64,000 bases of DNA from Candidatus Zymogenus saltonus. GTDB lineage: Bacteria > Desulfobacterota > Zymogenia > Zymogenales > Zymogenaceae. Position 1 is the first letter of the stretch, and every line of letters begins with the position of its first letter. The stretch covers positions 1-64,000 of the forward strand of contig JAFGIX010000054.1 of the NCBI GenBank assembly GCA_016929395.1. Direction: 5' to 3'. Of this stretch, positions 52,395-62,121 are shown one piece after another. The notes below the pieces were generated by a model. That model saw only the letters and a list, made by a program, of their open reading frames with translations, ran no database searches and was not told where the DNA came from. Position numbers and translations under genes: made by a program.

Positions 52395-54131
52395 CTAATT
52401 GTGTCTCCCCTTACCCGCGTCGAGAGCGGACTTAATCATCTCCTTTGCGTGCCTCAGCGTCGTCTCGGTTATCGTCTCCCCGCCCAGCATCCGGGCTATC
52501 TCCATGACCCTCTCGTCCTGGGAGAGGCGCTCGACCTTTGTTATCGTCCTGTTTAGCCTTGTCTCCTTTACGACCGAGTAGTGGGTGTCGGCAAAGCCGG
52601 CGATCTGCGGGAGGTGGGTTATGCAGATCACCTGCTGGTGGAAGCTCACCTCCCTGAGCTTTCTCCCCACCACCTGGGCGATTCCCCCGCCTATGCCGGA
52701 GTCGACCTCATCGAAGATCAGGGTCGGGATGACCTGTGTCTCGGCAAGGGTCTTCTTCATGGAGAGGAGTATTCTCGACAGCTCCCCCCCGGAGGCTACC
52801 CTTGCCAAGGGCCTTGGCTCCTCGCCGATGTTCGGGGAGATGAGAAACTGGAGACGGTCTATCCCCTTTCCGGTAATGACATATCCTCCGGCCGAGAGCT
52901 TGTCGTCGCCGGTCGCCCTGTCCCTTTCGATTGCGACGGTAAAGGTCGTCCCGCCCATCCCGAGGGATTTCACCTCGTCGACGATCTTGCTGGAAAAGAT
53001 TTTGGAGACCCGGCCTCTCATCTCGGAAAGGGAGTTGGAGAGGGAAAACGCCCTTTCCCGCTCCGCCTCGATCTTCTTTTCGAGCTCTTCCATCCTCTCC
53101 TCGCTCTTCTCGATTCCGGTAAGCTCCTCTTTCGCCCTCTCCCCGAAGGCTATGATGTCGGCCGTCGACGCATCCGGCGAGGGGGCGTACTTCTTCTTGA
53201 GGGAGGAGATGAGCCTCAGCCTCTCCTCGACCTCTTCGAGCCTCTTGGGATCGAAAGAGATCTTGGATGAATAGGCGGAAAGCTCCTTTGCGGCGTCCTC
53301 AATGATGTATAGGGCGCCGCTCAGCGATTCCACGAGGGGGGAGATCTCGCCGTCGATGTTGGCGATCTCCTTCAGGTTCGCAAGGGCCGACCCCACAAGC
53401 TCCTGGGCCGATCCCTCTATGGCATAGAGGCTTCCCCTCGCCTCCTCGGCCCTTTTGTAGAGCTTTTCCGCGTTTGCAAGAATTACCCTCTCCGACTTAA
53501 GCCCCTCCTCCTCCCCGCTTACGAGCTTCGCCTCCTCTATCTCCTTTATCTGAAACCTTAAGAATTCCTCCTTCCTCGCCTTCTCCCGCTCGTCAAACTT
53601 GATCGAGTCAAGCTCCTCGATCAGTTTTTTGAGCCTCCCCACCGATTGGGCGACCTCCATTCTCAACGGCATCAGCCTTCCGTACTCGTCGATGACGTCC
53701 AGGTGCCGCTCCGGCCTCAGGAGGGTCTGGTGTTCGTGCTGCCCGGAGATGTTTATAAGCTCCTCTCCCACCTCCGAGAGGGTGGTAATCGTCGAGAGGG
53801 AGCCGTTTATGAAAATCCTGTTCTTCCCCGCCTTGGAGATGACCCTTTTTATCACAAGCTCATTTCCGCCCCCCTCTATCCCCCTCTTGGACAGGAAGTC
53901 GTAAATGGGGTTCTTTTCCGGGAGGGTGAACAGCGCCTCGACCACCGCCTCCTCGGAGCCGGTCCTTATGAGGTCGCTCTGTGCCCTGTCGCCCAAAATC
54001 AGGTTCACGGCGTTTATGATGATCGACTTTCCCGCCCCCGTCTCTCCGCTCAGGATGTTCAACCCATTCGAGAACGTGACGGTAAGCTGGTCAATAATGG
54101 CGAAGTCCTTTATGGTAAGCTCGACAAGCAT
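52395..54131 (-). CDS. recN: DNA repair protein RecN
   Basis: The 578-residue SMC-like ATPase has Walker A GETGAGKS near the N-terminus, SGQHEHQTLL, long coiled-coil segments in the middle, the signature-region ASGGELSRI and Walker B LIFDEVDSGIGGG. RecN acts at double-strand breaks, holding DNA for RecA-dependent repair. The length is typical (about 555-580). Its ATG lies one base after the nadK stop codon, so the two genes are coupled. GGTGAG serves as ribosome binding site. Confidence 0.96.
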   Translation of the reverse strand: MLVELTIKDFAIIDQLTVTFSNGLNILSGETGAGKSIIINAVNLILGDRAQSDLIRTGSEEAVVEALFTLPEKNPIYDFLSKRGIEGGGNELVIKRVISKAGKNRIFINGSLSTITTLSEVGEELINISGQHEHQTLLRPERHLDVIDEYGRLMPLRMEVAQSVGRLKKLIEELDSIKFDEREKARKEEFLRFQIKEIEEAKLVSGEEEGLKSERVILANAEKLYKRAEEARGSLYAIEGSAQELVGSALANLKEIANIDGEISPLVESLSGALYIIEDAAKELSAYSSKISFDPKRLEEVEERLRLISSLKKKYAPSPDASTADIIAFGERAKEELTGIEKSEERMEELEKKIEAERERAFSLSNSLSEMRGRVSKIFSSKIVDEVKSLGMGGTTFTVAIERDRATGDDKLSAGGYVITGKGIDRLQFLISPNIGEEPRPLARVASGGELSRILLSMKKTLAETQVIPTLIFDEVDSGIGGGIAQVVGRKLREVSFHQQVICITHLPQIAGFADTHYSVVKETRLNRTITKVERLSQDERVMEIARMLGGETITETTLRHAKEMIKSALDAGKGRHN

Positions 54132-54132
54132 T

Positions 54133-54999
54133 TTATCTCACCCCGCCCCACCTCAGTTTCGTTCGCAGAACGTCGTAGTAATCCCTCTCCGGCGGCTCGA
54201 TGAGGCGCACCTTCCTCTTCGACTTTGATACCGTAATGGTTCTTCCCTCCGGGAAATCCACCCCGACCTGTCCGTCGAGGGTCACGTAGACGGTGCCGTC
54301 GCCGGACAGCAGCCTTATCTCGATCTTCGATTCCTCCGGGACGAGAATTGGCCTGTTCGTCAGGGTGTGGGGGCAGATCGGGTTGATAATGATGGCAGAC
54401 AACGTCGGGTGCACAACAGGCCCCCCCGCGGAGAGGGAGTAGCCCGTCGATCCCGTTGGGGTTGACACTATAAGGCCGTCGGCGTTGTACGTCGTCAGGT
54501 ACGCCCCGTTCACCATGACCTCGAGGTTTATGATCCTCGCAAGGACGCCCTTGTTTATCACGACGTCGTTTAAGACCGAGTATTCCGACTTCTTTCCGTC
54601 GGCCGTTGGAATCTCGGCCTTCAGCATCATCCTCTCTTCTATCCTGAAGTCGCCGGAAATGACCTTCTCGATCGTCTCATTCAGCTCCTCCAGGGCTATC
54701 TCGGTAAGGAAGCCGAGGCTTCCGAGGTTGACTCCGAGGATCGGTATCTCGCTTTTCCCAACCAGCCTCGCAGCGTAAAGGAGGGTCCCGTCGCCGCCGA
54801 GGACTATGATAAGGTCGGAGCTCTTCGGGACGTCCTCGATGTTGAAAGACGAGCTCTCCCCCGTGAGGCTTGCGGTCTCATTGTCGAGGATCGTCTCGAT
54901 TCCCCTATCCTTCAAGAACGGGATCAGCCCCCTTACCGTGTCGATCGCCTCGGGCTTGTTTTTCTTCGCGACGATCCCAATTTTCTTTATTTTTTCCAT
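54133..54999 (-). CDS. nadK: NAD kinase
   Basis: The 288-residue product phosphorylates NAD to NADP. Family motifs are visible: LGGDGTLLYAAR with the catalytic Asp, GVNLGSLGFLTE, and VSTPTGSTGYSLSAGGP. It is cytoplasmic and of usual size. It lies immediately upstream of recN, a common nadK-recN order in many bacteria. GGGAG precedes the ATG. Confidence 0.96.
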   Translation of the reverse strand: MEKIKKIGIVAKKNKPEAIDTVRGLIPFLKDRGIETILDNETASLTGESSSFNIEDVPKSSDLIIVLGGDGTLLYAARLVGKSEIPILGVNLGSLGFLTEIALEELNETIEKVISGDFRIEERMMLKAEIPTADGKKSEYSVLNDVVINKGVLARIINLEVMVNGAYLTTYNADGLIVSTPTGSTGYSLSAGGPVVHPTLSAIIINPICPHTLTNRPILVPEESKIEIRLLSGDGTVYVTLDGQVGVDFPEGRTITVSKSKRKVRLIEPPERDYYDVLRTKLRWGGVR

Positions 55000-55189
55000 C
55001 TCTCCCGATCAAGTCAGGTTCCGATCTCGTGCGGTATACCTTTTCACTTTTTCTCTTCAAGAACGACATTATCATTCATATCATATATCATTTTAACTGT
55101 CCATAGGGTTTTTTAAGGTTTGGTTCTGCCCCTCTATTTTTGGCAAAGGTGAATGGACATTTTCACTTTTTATTTAATTCTTTTTAGTG

Positions 55190-55217
55190 TTGACTGAAAA
55201 AAATAGTGTGTTATAAT
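55190..55217 (+). promoter_or_regulatory. Sigma70-type promoter before the PQQ-repeat gene
   Basis: TTGACT (55190-55195), 16-bp spacer, TATAAT (55212-55217), about 30 bases before the GTG at 55251, leaving a very short leader. Confidence 0.65.
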
Positions 55218-55250
55218 TTTAAACTGAATTAGTGTTGAATCGGTGAAGAA

Positions 55251-56408
55251 GTGGACACTCTGCTCCCGCTGAAAAGAGAAGACCAGCTGAGGGCTCCAAA
55301 GATACTCTGGACGAGGAGGCTTTCTGAGGCGATCCTTAATCCTATTGAGGTGGTCGATCGATTTATTGTCGTGGAATCGGGCGGCTGTCTCTATGCCTTT
55401 GACGCCGTCGACGGCACCGTAGCCGACAACATCTATTTCAACAACAGGATGAGAAACTCCGGCTCTCACTACTTCTCCTTTTCGGGCCTCGACGAGCTTG
55501 ACATAAAGGATTTGGTCAGCACGCCCATCGAGTCCCAGGCCATCGAATCAAACTCCATCTACGATCTCTCCACCCTGAAGAGAATCTACAGGCGGGACGG
55601 CGGTATGGCGGGGGTTCCCCTCATTGTCGGTAAAAAGGCGTATTTCGGGTTTATAAGTGAATGGCAGGATTCCTTTGTAATCGCCTTTGACCTTGAGAAG
55701 GGTGAAGTCGTCTGGGAGAAGGGCCTGGATGGCCATCAGACGATCCTCAAGTTCCCTCCCACCACCGACGGCGAAAGACTGTATATAAGGAACCTCTCCC
55801 ACCTCATGGCTCTGGACATCAGGACGGGCCGTGAGGTCTGGAACACGAAGCTCACGGGGAAGGAGAAGGAGGAGGGATTCAGGGACCTTATCTTTTTTTC
55901 GGCCCCGGTAATGTACAACAGGTCCCTCTATCTTTTCAGGGATGAATACATAATCCCCTACCGCCCCAAGACGGGGGAGACGAACTACAACTCCTGGAGG
56001 AGGTATCTGGGCTCCATCGGTCTCAACGCAATGGAGGCGGGCCCGCCGCCGATTATCTCGAGGGACAAGCTCTTTACCGCCGGAGGACTCTACTTCATCA
56101 GCGGACAGCTCGCCTCGATAGGCGGTGATCCGGGCGGATTTTCAAGGATATCCTCCTACGACATGGCCCAAAAAAAGGCCCTCTGGGAGATTGATACGGG
56201 TCACGCCTCCGTGGACAAGATGACGCTCGGGGGCAAATTTCTCGTGACCGCCGATTTCAAGGGGAAGGTCCTCTGTCTGTCCTCCATAACGGGGGACATC
56301 CTCTGGGGCAGCAGGCTCGAGGGAGGTGTTCGGGTAAAGCCGGTGATCTTCTTCGGGAGGGCATACTTCGCCACGGACAGGGGTCTCCTCTACTGTCTCG
56401 CCCTTTAA
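55251..56408 (+). CDS. PQQ-type beta-propeller protein without signal peptide
   Basis: The 385-residue product starts at GTG 55251, since an in-frame stop lies at 55236 and no other start fits. It has about seven PQQ-type blades (CLYAFDAVDG, VIAFDLEKGEVVWEKG, LMALDIRTGREVW, VLCLSSITGDILWGS). No signal peptide or lipobox is seen, so it is probably cytoplasmic, unlike the exported propeller proteins at 159 and 7034. I find no catalytic or quinone-binding residues; it is likely a scaffold. The ribosome binding site is weak (ggtgaag). Function unknown. Confidence 0.75.
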   Translation: MDTLLPLKREDQLRAPKILWTRRLSEAILNPIEVVDRFIVVESGGCLYAFDAVDGTVADNIYFNNRMRNSGSHYFSFSGLDELDIKDLVSTPIESQAIESNSIYDLSTLKRIYRRDGGMAGVPLIVGKKAYFGFISEWQDSFVIAFDLEKGEVVWEKGLDGHQTILKFPPTTDGERLYIRNLSHLMALDIRTGREVWNTKLTGKEKEEGFRDLIFFSAPVMYNRSLYLFRDEYIIPYRPKTGETNYNSWRRYLGSIGLNAMEAGPPPIISRDKLFTAGGLYFISGQLASIGGDPGGFSRISSYDMAQKKALWEIDTGHASVDKMTLGGKFLVTADFKGKVLCLSSITGDILWGSRLEGGVRVKPVIFFGRAYFATDRGLLYCLAL

Positions 56409-56725
56409 TCTCCATTCGCCGTCGTTTCGGGGTCGCCGGGATTTTTAATATTTGATTCCAGCCCGGCTGAATTCCTTATATTTAGCAAACCGGCGATTGA
56501 TGGTAATCTTTCTCTAAATACACATGTCTTTCCCGTCATTTTGGAGGCCGGTCCCGTTGTTGTCCAATATTTATCTGTAGGCGATCTCGGCCCGCGTCGT
56601 TTTCACCCCCCCCTCTCTCAATACAAATGTGACAGAAATCACAGCGCCCTTTTCGTTTCCGTAGTAACCTTACGACAGGATAGGGTTTTATCCTGAAAAA
56701 ATCGACTGAAAAAGGAGAAAGGAAT
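56409..56725. other. Intergenic region with a 5' leader hairpin
   Basis: No gene is seen in this 317-base gap. A hairpin, caggata / tatcctg around gggttt, lies at 56676-56695, about 30 bases before the lipoprotein start. No clear promoter. Confidence 0.4.
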
Positions 56726-57172
56726 ATGAATATAGAAAGAATCAAGACGGTAAGGGGAGGAACGAGGGGGATCAAAAGGATTAAGACGGGGGTCGCCGCT
56801 TTGGCCATAGTCTTTTTCGTCTTCGGCTGTGCCTACGGATACGGGAGCGGGATGGGCGGCTATGTCGGCCCGAACGCCCTCTGGGGCGCCCTCTACGGGG
56901 CGAGCATCGGCGCGGCGATAGGCTCCTCCTCGGGACACACCACCGAGGGCGCCCTCTACGGGGCGCTCGCCGGGTATATCCTCGGCGGGGGACTCGGGTT
57001 CGGAGCGGGGATGAACAACTACAACAACCAGAATCGGTACTATGGGAACAATACCCAGAACAATCCATTTTATCCAAATGAAAATCCCCAGGATAAAGAG
57101 AAGTACGGGCCATACGACACAAATCCAACACCGGACAAGAACAGCGGGACGGGAATCAACTATAGCTACTAA
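56726..57172 (+). CDS. Glycine-zipper lipoprotein
   Basis: The 148-residue product has a basic N-terminus, a hydrophobic segment (about 23-35) ending in the lipobox-like VFGC, so Cys36 is probably lipidated. Then come Gly/Ala-rich stretches (YGASIGAAIGSSSGH, YGALAGYILGGGLGFGAG), typical of glycine-zipper outer-membrane proteins such as SlyB/OmpA-linked types. The C-terminal part is Asn/Pro/Tyr-rich and disordered. It probably sits in the outer membrane. A strong AGGAGAAAGG precedes the ATG. Confidence 0.8.
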   Translation: MNIERIKTVRGGTRGIKRIKTGVAALAIVFFVFGCAYGYGSGMGGYVGPNALWGALYGASIGAAIGSSSGHTTEGALYGALAGYILGGGLGFGAGMNNYNNQNRYYGNNTQNNPFYPNENPQDKEKYGPYDTNPTPDKNSGTGINYSY

Positions 57173-57486
57173 TCCAATGGTACAAATAGACGCGAAGATC
57201 GAAGTTCAATAGACGACTATAATAATAGGGGCGGGGAGCATTATCCAACAATACGATCTGGAGATCCCCGTCTTCGGTTATCTCTGGTGATTTTGAATTG
57301 GCGATCGGTATGGGCTTAAGCCTGGTTTTTAAAATGGGTTGTTGAAAAGGAAAAAAAGTAAGTTTATTTGATGGGCCCCATATTTTGGGGCCCTTTTTTT
57401 GGACAATTTACAATATATTATGTATTATAATGTGACGCGAGATTTCTATGTTAAAAGTATTGTAAATATTACCAGGAAAAAACGAT
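57173..57486. other. Intergenic region with terminator and weak promoter
   Basis: No gene is seen in this 314-base gap. The terminator at 57373 is clear. A TATAAT at 57426-57431, 55 bases before the next start, may be the -10 for the lipoprotein gene, but the nearest -35-like TGGACA (57400-57405) is 20 bases away. Confidence 0.45.
57373..57400 (+). terminator. Rho-independent terminator after the glycine-zipper gene
   Basis: Perfect stem gggcccca / tggggccc with a tattt loop and a run of seven T. Confidence 0.92.
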
Positions 57487-57954
57487 ATGAAGGCAAACCT
57501 GAAATTCTATCTTTCTCTTTTTATCTCCGCCCTTCTCCTCTCCGGCTGCGCCCATATGAAGGGGGGAAGGTTCGGAGTGGCGTCGGTAAGGGACCTCGCT
57601 GTTGAGACTGCGGCCTCCCTTGCCGACTGTTATCAGCAGAAGGACGTCGAGAAATTCATGACCCTGGTGTCTCCGAAGTTTCTGGGCGGGTACGGCAGGT
57701 TCGAGGAGGAGCTGACCGGGCGCCTCTCGGAGATCGAGTCGGTCAAGATCGAGCTGGTTGTGAAAAAGGTCGACGAGGGGGAGGATCGGGTTTTTGTGGA
57801 GACCGAGTGGAGCGGCGCTGTAATCGGCGCCGACGGAAGGAAAGAGGATATCTCCGGCAAGAGCGGATTTACGTTTATTCGTTATGACAAGAACGTCCTG
57901 AAGCTCTTCTCGGTTTCCGGGGATAGTGTTTTTCTGGGGGGTTCGCCCAGATAG
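57487..57954 (+). CDS. Small lipoprotein, function unknown
   Basis: The 155-residue product has a signal peptide ending in the lipobox LLSGC (Cys21), so it is a lipoprotein; Ala at the next position gives no inner-membrane retention signal. The remaining part alternates helices and strands (SLADCYQQKDVEKFMTLVSP, VFVETEWSG) and resembles SnoaL/NTF2-like folds, but I cannot assign a family. AGGAAA precedes the ATG. It is its own transcription unit after the terminator at 57373. Confidence 0.78.
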   Translation: MKANLKFYLSLFISALLLSGCAHMKGGRFGVASVRDLAVETAASLADCYQQKDVEKFMTLVSPKFLGGYGRFEEELTGRLSEIESVKIELVVKKVDEGEDRVFVETEWSGAVIGADGRKEDISGKSGFTFIRYDKNVLKLFSVSGDSVFLGGSPR

Positions 57955-58461
57955 CGCCTCTGTCGATTTTGCCGAATCTTGGCCCCTTGAGGAATATTAT
58001 AAAGAGCCGATTCACAAACGGGATTTGGACAATTTCCCTAGGTGCGGCCTTGAAAAGATTTAAAATCAAGCGGTATAGTCGACAGGAGACGCTCCGTCAT
58101 TGAGTTCCACAAGAAAGCACCGCTTTTACAAACCTAAAAACCATATCTGCATATAAACAGACCTCGATCTTGACAATCCAAAATACACCCTAAATATTTT
58201 GTTGAAAAAGGCCTCTTTTGTGTTAAGATTATTGATGCAGCGGATTATGGGAATGCAAAAAACTACGGGCACCTTTGTGTTGGTGCTGGGAGACATTGCG
58301 GGGAATGTTTAGTAAAAATTTTAAAAATTTTTTTAGCGAAAATGGTAATCCGGATGTACACATTTTTGGGTTTCCGATAGTGTAAAAGATACTGTAATCG
58401 CAATTCCCGTTTATAGGGGAAAGGGTAATTAATTGATGGAGTTTATCATAGGAGATAGAGT
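57955..58461. other. Intergenic region before yebC
   Basis: About 500 bases without a supported gene. It includes the promoter candidate at 58202-58229 and a second TTGACA at 58170 without a good -10. Confidence 0.45.
58202..58229 (+). promoter_or_regulatory. Candidate promoter for yebC-ruvCAB
   Basis: TTGAAA (58202-58207), 16-bp spacer, TAAGAT (58224-58229) with an extended TGt. It would give a leader of about 225 bases. Confidence 0.45.
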
Positions 58462-59211
58462 ATGTCAGGCCATTCCAAGTGGCACAGTATCAAGCACAAA
58501 AAGGGGGCTGTGGACGCCAAGCGGGGCAAGATGTTCACGAAGCTGATCAAGGAGATAACCGTGGCGGCAAGGATGGGAGACCCTGACCCGGAGACGAACC
58601 CGAGGCTGAGGACGGCCGTCGCCGCCGCCAAGGCCGCGAACATGCCCAAGGACAACATCGAGAGGGCTATAAAGAAGGGAGCCGGGGAGCTCGGCAGCGT
58701 CAACTACGAAGAGGTAATATACGAGGGATACGGACCGGCCGGCGTTGCGGTTATGGTTGAGAGCCTTACCGACAACAAGAACCGAACTGTCGCCGATATC
58801 CGCTATATATTTTCAAAGAACTCCGGGAATCTGGGGGAGAACGGCTGCGTGAGCTGGCTGTTTGAAAAACGGGGCGTAATCTCGGTTGAGGGGCATGGCA
58901 CCGACGCCGATGAGCTCTTGAACATCGCCCTGGAGGCGGGGGCGCTCGACGTCAACGAGGAGGGGAACTCGTTCGAGGTGATTACGGAGTTTGCCGATTT
59001 CGAGGACGTTAGGGATGCCGTCAAGAAGGGCGGATTTAAGATAATCACGGCGGAGATAACCATGCTCCCCAAAAACACGGTGGCCCTTGAGGGTAAGGAT
59101 GCGGAAAAGATGTTGAGGCTTATGGACGCCCTGGAGGACAACGACGACGTCCAGAAGGCGTTTGCCAATTTTGATATACCGGAAGAGATAATGGAGGAGC
59201 TGGATATTTGA
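58462..59211 (+). CDS. yebC: YebC/PmpR-family protein (TACO1-like)
   Basis: The 249-residue product begins [20 protein letters not shown], the family hallmark, followed by [13 protein letters not shown] and [13 protein letters not shown]. YebC proteins act as transcription factors in some bacteria and assist ribosomes on proline runs. It is the first gene of the yebC-ruvC-ruvA-ruvB cluster, an order common in deltaproteobacteria and others. AGGAG precedes the ATG. Its stop overlaps the presumed start region of ruvC. Confidence 0.96.
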   Translation: MSGHSKWHSIKHKKGAVDAKRGKMFTKLIKEITVAARMGDPDPETNPRLRTAVAAAKAANMPKDNIERAIKKGAGELGSVNYEEVIYEGYGPAGVAVMVESLTDNKNRTVADIRYIFSKNSGNLGENGCVSWLFEKRGVISVEGHGTDADELLNIALEAGALDVNEEGNSFEVITEFADFEDVRDAVKKGGFKIITAEITMLPKNTVALEGKDAEKMLRLMDALEDNDDVQKAFANFDIPEEIMEELDI

Positions 59212-59701
59212 CTCAAGGGTATTAGGAGTCGATCCCGGGATAACGGTTACCGGCTACGGCGTGATAACGGGAGGGAAATCGCCCACGGTGGTGTCGGCGG
59301 GGGAAATCAAGCCGGCCTCGCGCCTTACCATGGCGGAGAAGCTGGAGGCGATCTTTCGGGAGACGGAAGAGGTCATCGAAAAGACCTCCCCGGATGCCGT
59401 GGCGGTGGAGGGGATCTTTCACGCCAAGAACGTGAAGAGCGTGATAAGGCTCGGCCACGCCAGGGGCGTAATCCTCCTTGCGGCGGCGAGAGCCAACCTT
59501 GTTGTTTACGAGTATTCCCCGAGGGAGGTGAAGGCGGCGGCGACCGGATACGGCGCCGCAGAAAAGGCCCAGGTTGAAAAGATGATCAAGCGGATACTCA
59601 ATCTTCCCGACGACGTCGGAAGCCATGCGTGCGACGCCCTCGCCGTTGCCCTCTGCCATCTTCATACCTTTAAGGTCACATCAAGCAAGGAGCGGGCATG
59701 A
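59204..59701 (+). CDS. ruvC: Holliday junction resolvase RuvC (start unclear)
   Basis: The frame encodes [19 protein letters not shown] with the first catalytic Asp, then [10 protein letters not shown] (second acidic residue) and [12 protein letters not shown] (last acidic residues). The product resolves Holliday junctions with RuvAB. No ATG, GTG or TTG precedes the Asp motif in this frame: the first is GTG 59261, which would delete the catalytic Asp. I place the 5' end at ATA 59204, five bases after GGAGGAG. Alternatively TTG 59208, which overlaps the yebC stop as TTGA, is the start and one base is missing in the aaggg run. The gene overlaps ruvA by four bases. Confidence 0.85.
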   Translation: MFDSRVLGVDPGITVTGYGVITGGKSPTVVSAGEIKPASRLTMAEKLEAIFRETEEVIEKTSPDAVAVEGIFHAKNVKSVIRLGHARGVILLAAARANLVVYEYSPREVKAAATGYGAAEKAQVEKMIKRILNLPDDVGSHACDALAVALCHLHTFKVTSSKERA

Positions 59702-60333
59702 TAGCGCTGCTTCGGGGAAGGATAATTCAAAAATCGCTCGATTCCATCGTGCTTGACGTCGGCGGTGTGGGCTATCAGGTGTTCTTGCCCCTCACGACCT
59801 ATTCCGAGCTTCCCGACGTGGAAGGCGAAACTTCCCTTCATATATACACCTACGTCAGGGAGGACGCGATCGTCCTCTTCGGCTTTACAAGCGGGAGGGA
59901 GAGAGGGATATTTATCGACCTCATCGGGATTTCGGGCGTGGGGCCAAAGGCCGCCGTGGCGATACTCTCCGGGATATCGCCCGCGGAGCTTGAGGACGCA
60001 ATCCTCGCAGGCGACCCGGAGAGGCTGACTGCTGTCCCCGGCATCGGCAAAAAGACGGCGGAGAGGATAGTCCTGGAGTTAAAAAGCAAAGTTGAGAAGA
60101 GGATAAAGAAGGAAGGGATCGAGAGGCTCGATGTGGATTCGGCTCTTGTCTCCGACGTTACCGAAGCGCTGGTAAACCTCGGTTACAAGAGGCAGCAGGC
60201 GCAAGTTGCGGTTAGGACGGCCCTCAGGAAATTCGAGGGCGGGGACGACAGGGGGATCGGGGGGGATGCCGTGGAGGGGAAGGACCCCGGGGAGGTGTTG
60301 AAAGATTCTCTCAAGATTCTTTCGGGGAATTGA
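59698..60333 (+). CDS. ruvA: Holliday junction branch migration protein RuvA
   Basis: The 211-residue product begins [20 protein letters not shown] and contains the two helix-hairpin-helix motifs (ISGVGPKAAVAILSG and VPGIGKKTAERIVLEL) that bind junction DNA, plus the C-terminal domain III (EALVNLGYKRQQA) that contacts RuvB. The ATG overlaps the ruvC stop (ATGA). A Gly/Asp-rich linker near residue 180-200 is slightly longer than usual. Confidence 0.97.
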   Translation: MIALLRGRIIQKSLDSIVLDVGGVGYQVFLPLTTYSELPDVEGETSLHIYTYVREDAIVLFGFTSGRERGIFIDLIGISGVGPKAAVAILSGISPAELEDAILAGDPERLTAVPGIGKKTAERIVLELKSKVEKRIKKEGIERLDVDSALVSDVTEALVNLGYKRQQAQVAVRTALRKFEGGDDRGIGGDAVEGKDPGEVLKDSLKILSGN

Positions 60334-60342
60334 GGAAAGTAA

Positions 60343-61362
60343 ATGGACGATCGCATCAGCAGTCCCACAAGGGCCCAGGACGAGGTCAAGTTCGAGGAGA
60401 GTCTAAGGCCCCGGCTCCTCTCGGAGTTCGTAGGGCAGGCGGGGATAAAGGAGAACCTGGACGTCTTCATTAGGGCGGCCCTCAAAAGGGGGGAGACGCT
60501 CGATCACGTCCTCCTATACGGCCCGCCGGGGTTGGGAAAGACGACCCTCGCCCACATAATACGCCACGAGCTGGGCGTTGGGATTCGGGCCACATCCGGG
60601 CCGGTCATCGAGCGCCCCGGCGACCTGGCGGCGATCCTCACCAGCATCGAGGAGAAAGAGATCCTCTTCATTGACGAGATTCACAGGCTGAGCCCCGTCG
60701 TGGAGGAGATCCTCTACCCTGCTATGGAGGACTACGAGATAGACGTGGTGATCGGCCAGGGGCCGAGCGCCAGGAGCATAAAGCTGGGGCTCAACCGCTT
60801 TACCCTTATAGGGGCGACCACCAGGGCGGGGCTCATCACCTCCCCGCTGAGGGATCGCTTCGGCGTTGTCTCCCGGCTCGATTTTTACACGAGCGAAGAT
60901 CTCTTGCAGATCACCATCCGCTCTGCCAAGATACTCGGCGTTGAAGTAACCGACGACGGCGCCTGGGAGATAGCGTCGCGGTCGCGGGGAACCCCGAGGG
61001 TGTCCAACAGGCTCTTGAGGAGGGTCAGGGATTTTGCGGAGGTCAAGGCGGACGGAGTCATCACAAAAAAGGTGGCAAAAGAGGCCCTCTATATGCTTGA
61101 CGTCGACGAGGCCGGCTTCGACGAGATGGACAGGAAGCTGATGCTGACGATCATCGACAAGTTCGACGGCGGCCCCGTCGGGATAGAAACTTTGTCCGCT
61201 GCCGTCAGCGAGGAGAAGGACACGATAGAGGACCTGTACGAATCGTACCTTATCCAAGAGGGGTACATCAACAGGACGCCCCGGGGCAGGGTGGCCACGA
61301 GACTTGCTTATGAGCATTTCAAGAGGAAACCCAAGGGTGCTCAAAAGGGCCTCTTTGAATGA
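60343..61362 (+). CDS. ruvB: Holliday junction helicase motor RuvB
   Basis: The 339-residue AAA+ ATPase has Walker [12 protein letters not shown], Walker [10 protein letters not shown], the sensor region GATTRAGL and the C-terminal winged helix ([15 protein letters not shown]). It drives branch migration with RuvA. The ATG follows GAGGAAA, nine bases after the ruvA stop. The length is typical. Confidence 0.97.
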   Translation: MDDRISSPTRAQDEVKFEESLRPRLLSEFVGQAGIKENLDVFIRAALKRGETLDHVLLYGPPGLGKTTLAHIIRHELGVGIRATSGPVIERPGDLAAILTSIEEKEILFIDEIHRLSPVVEEILYPAMEDYEIDVVIGQGPSARSIKLGLNRFTLIGATTRAGLITSPLRDRFGVVSRLDFYTSEDLLQITIRSAKILGVEVTDDGAWEIASRSRGTPRVSNRLLRRVRDFAEVKADGVITKKVAKEALYMLDVDEAGFDEMDRKLMLTIIDKFDGGPVGIETLSAAVSEEKDTIEDLYESYLIQEGYINRTPRGRVATRLAYEHFKRKPKGAQKGLFE

Positions 61363-61503
61363 ATTTTCTTGCGAATAATCTTGAAATATGTTATAGGTAT
61401 TTGATATGAGGGAGTCTATATATTAAATCTTCATCAGCAAGGTGGGCAAGCATTGGGGTATTGGGACATTGGGGTATTTAAAGAATTAGGAATTATATAG
61501 GCC

Positions 61504-61923
61504 ATGATACCGGGATTTAATCATAATGTCCGCTACAAGGGTATTCTCTATCACGTCCAGACCGAGGACAGTGGAGTTGATAACCCGGTCATTACAACGC
61601 TCCTTTACAAGTCCGGGACCATCCTTTCGTCAAAACGCACCAGCTACTCGGACATCTTGAACTCCGATAAGATGGACGAGGTGGTCAAGGAGATAATGAA
61701 GGAGCAGCACAAGATGATGCTCTATGACCTGAAAAACGGTGTGTTTGACGGTGAAAAAGAAGTTCCCAAGGTTGAGATACCCGAAGACGTTCCCGAGAAG
61801 ATCGAAGAGCTGGAGACGACCAGAGAGGAGCTGGATTTTGGGGACGGGGTGATCTCCGAGAAATCGTTGGACGAGGTCATTCTCGATTACCTTGCTGCGG
61901 AGGAATCGGGGTCAGAAGATTAA
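61504..61923 (+). CDS. Conserved protein of unknown function
   Basis: The 139-residue product opens with GFNHNVRYKGILYHVQTEDS and continues NPVITTLLYKSGTILSSKRT, a pattern I know from an uncharacterised family common in deltaproteobacteria. The C-terminal 45 residues are acidic and probably disordered. There is no signal peptide, membrane helix or catalytic motif. It lies alone between ruvB and ftsE. The ribosome binding site is poor. Confidence 0.75.
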   Translation: MIPGFNHNVRYKGILYHVQTEDSGVDNPVITTLLYKSGTILSSKRTSYSDILNSDKMDEVVKEIMKEQHKMMLYDLKNGVFDGEKEVPKVEIPEDVPEKIEELETTREELDFGDGVISEKSLDEVILDYLAAEESGSED

Positions 61924-61935
61924 ATCAAAAACAGT

Positions 61936-62006
61936 AAAAAAAATCATTTCCGGGAAAGAGATATGCTTAAAATGTGGGTGTTTATCTCCGGGCAATGATT
62001 TTTTTT
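61936..62006. terminator. Large inverted repeat ending in a T run
   Basis: Perfect 13-bp arms aaaaaaaatcatt (61936-61948) and aatgatttttttt (61994-62006) enclose an inner gagata / tatctc stem. It may terminate the upstream gene; the A and T runs form part of the stem, as in some bidirectional terminators. Confidence 0.55.
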
Positions 62007-62121
62007 AGAGGGTCGAGCCTAATACCAATTGAGACAGATGTCCTTTCCATGACCTTCTTATATATATGTGTGGTTTGGGCAATACATCTAAAAACCGCTT
62101 AAATGAGCGCAAATACACGAA

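Noticed and set aside
52581-53274. Two overlapping + strand open frames of 229 codons
   Set aside because: Both are antisense to recN, which has full motif support.
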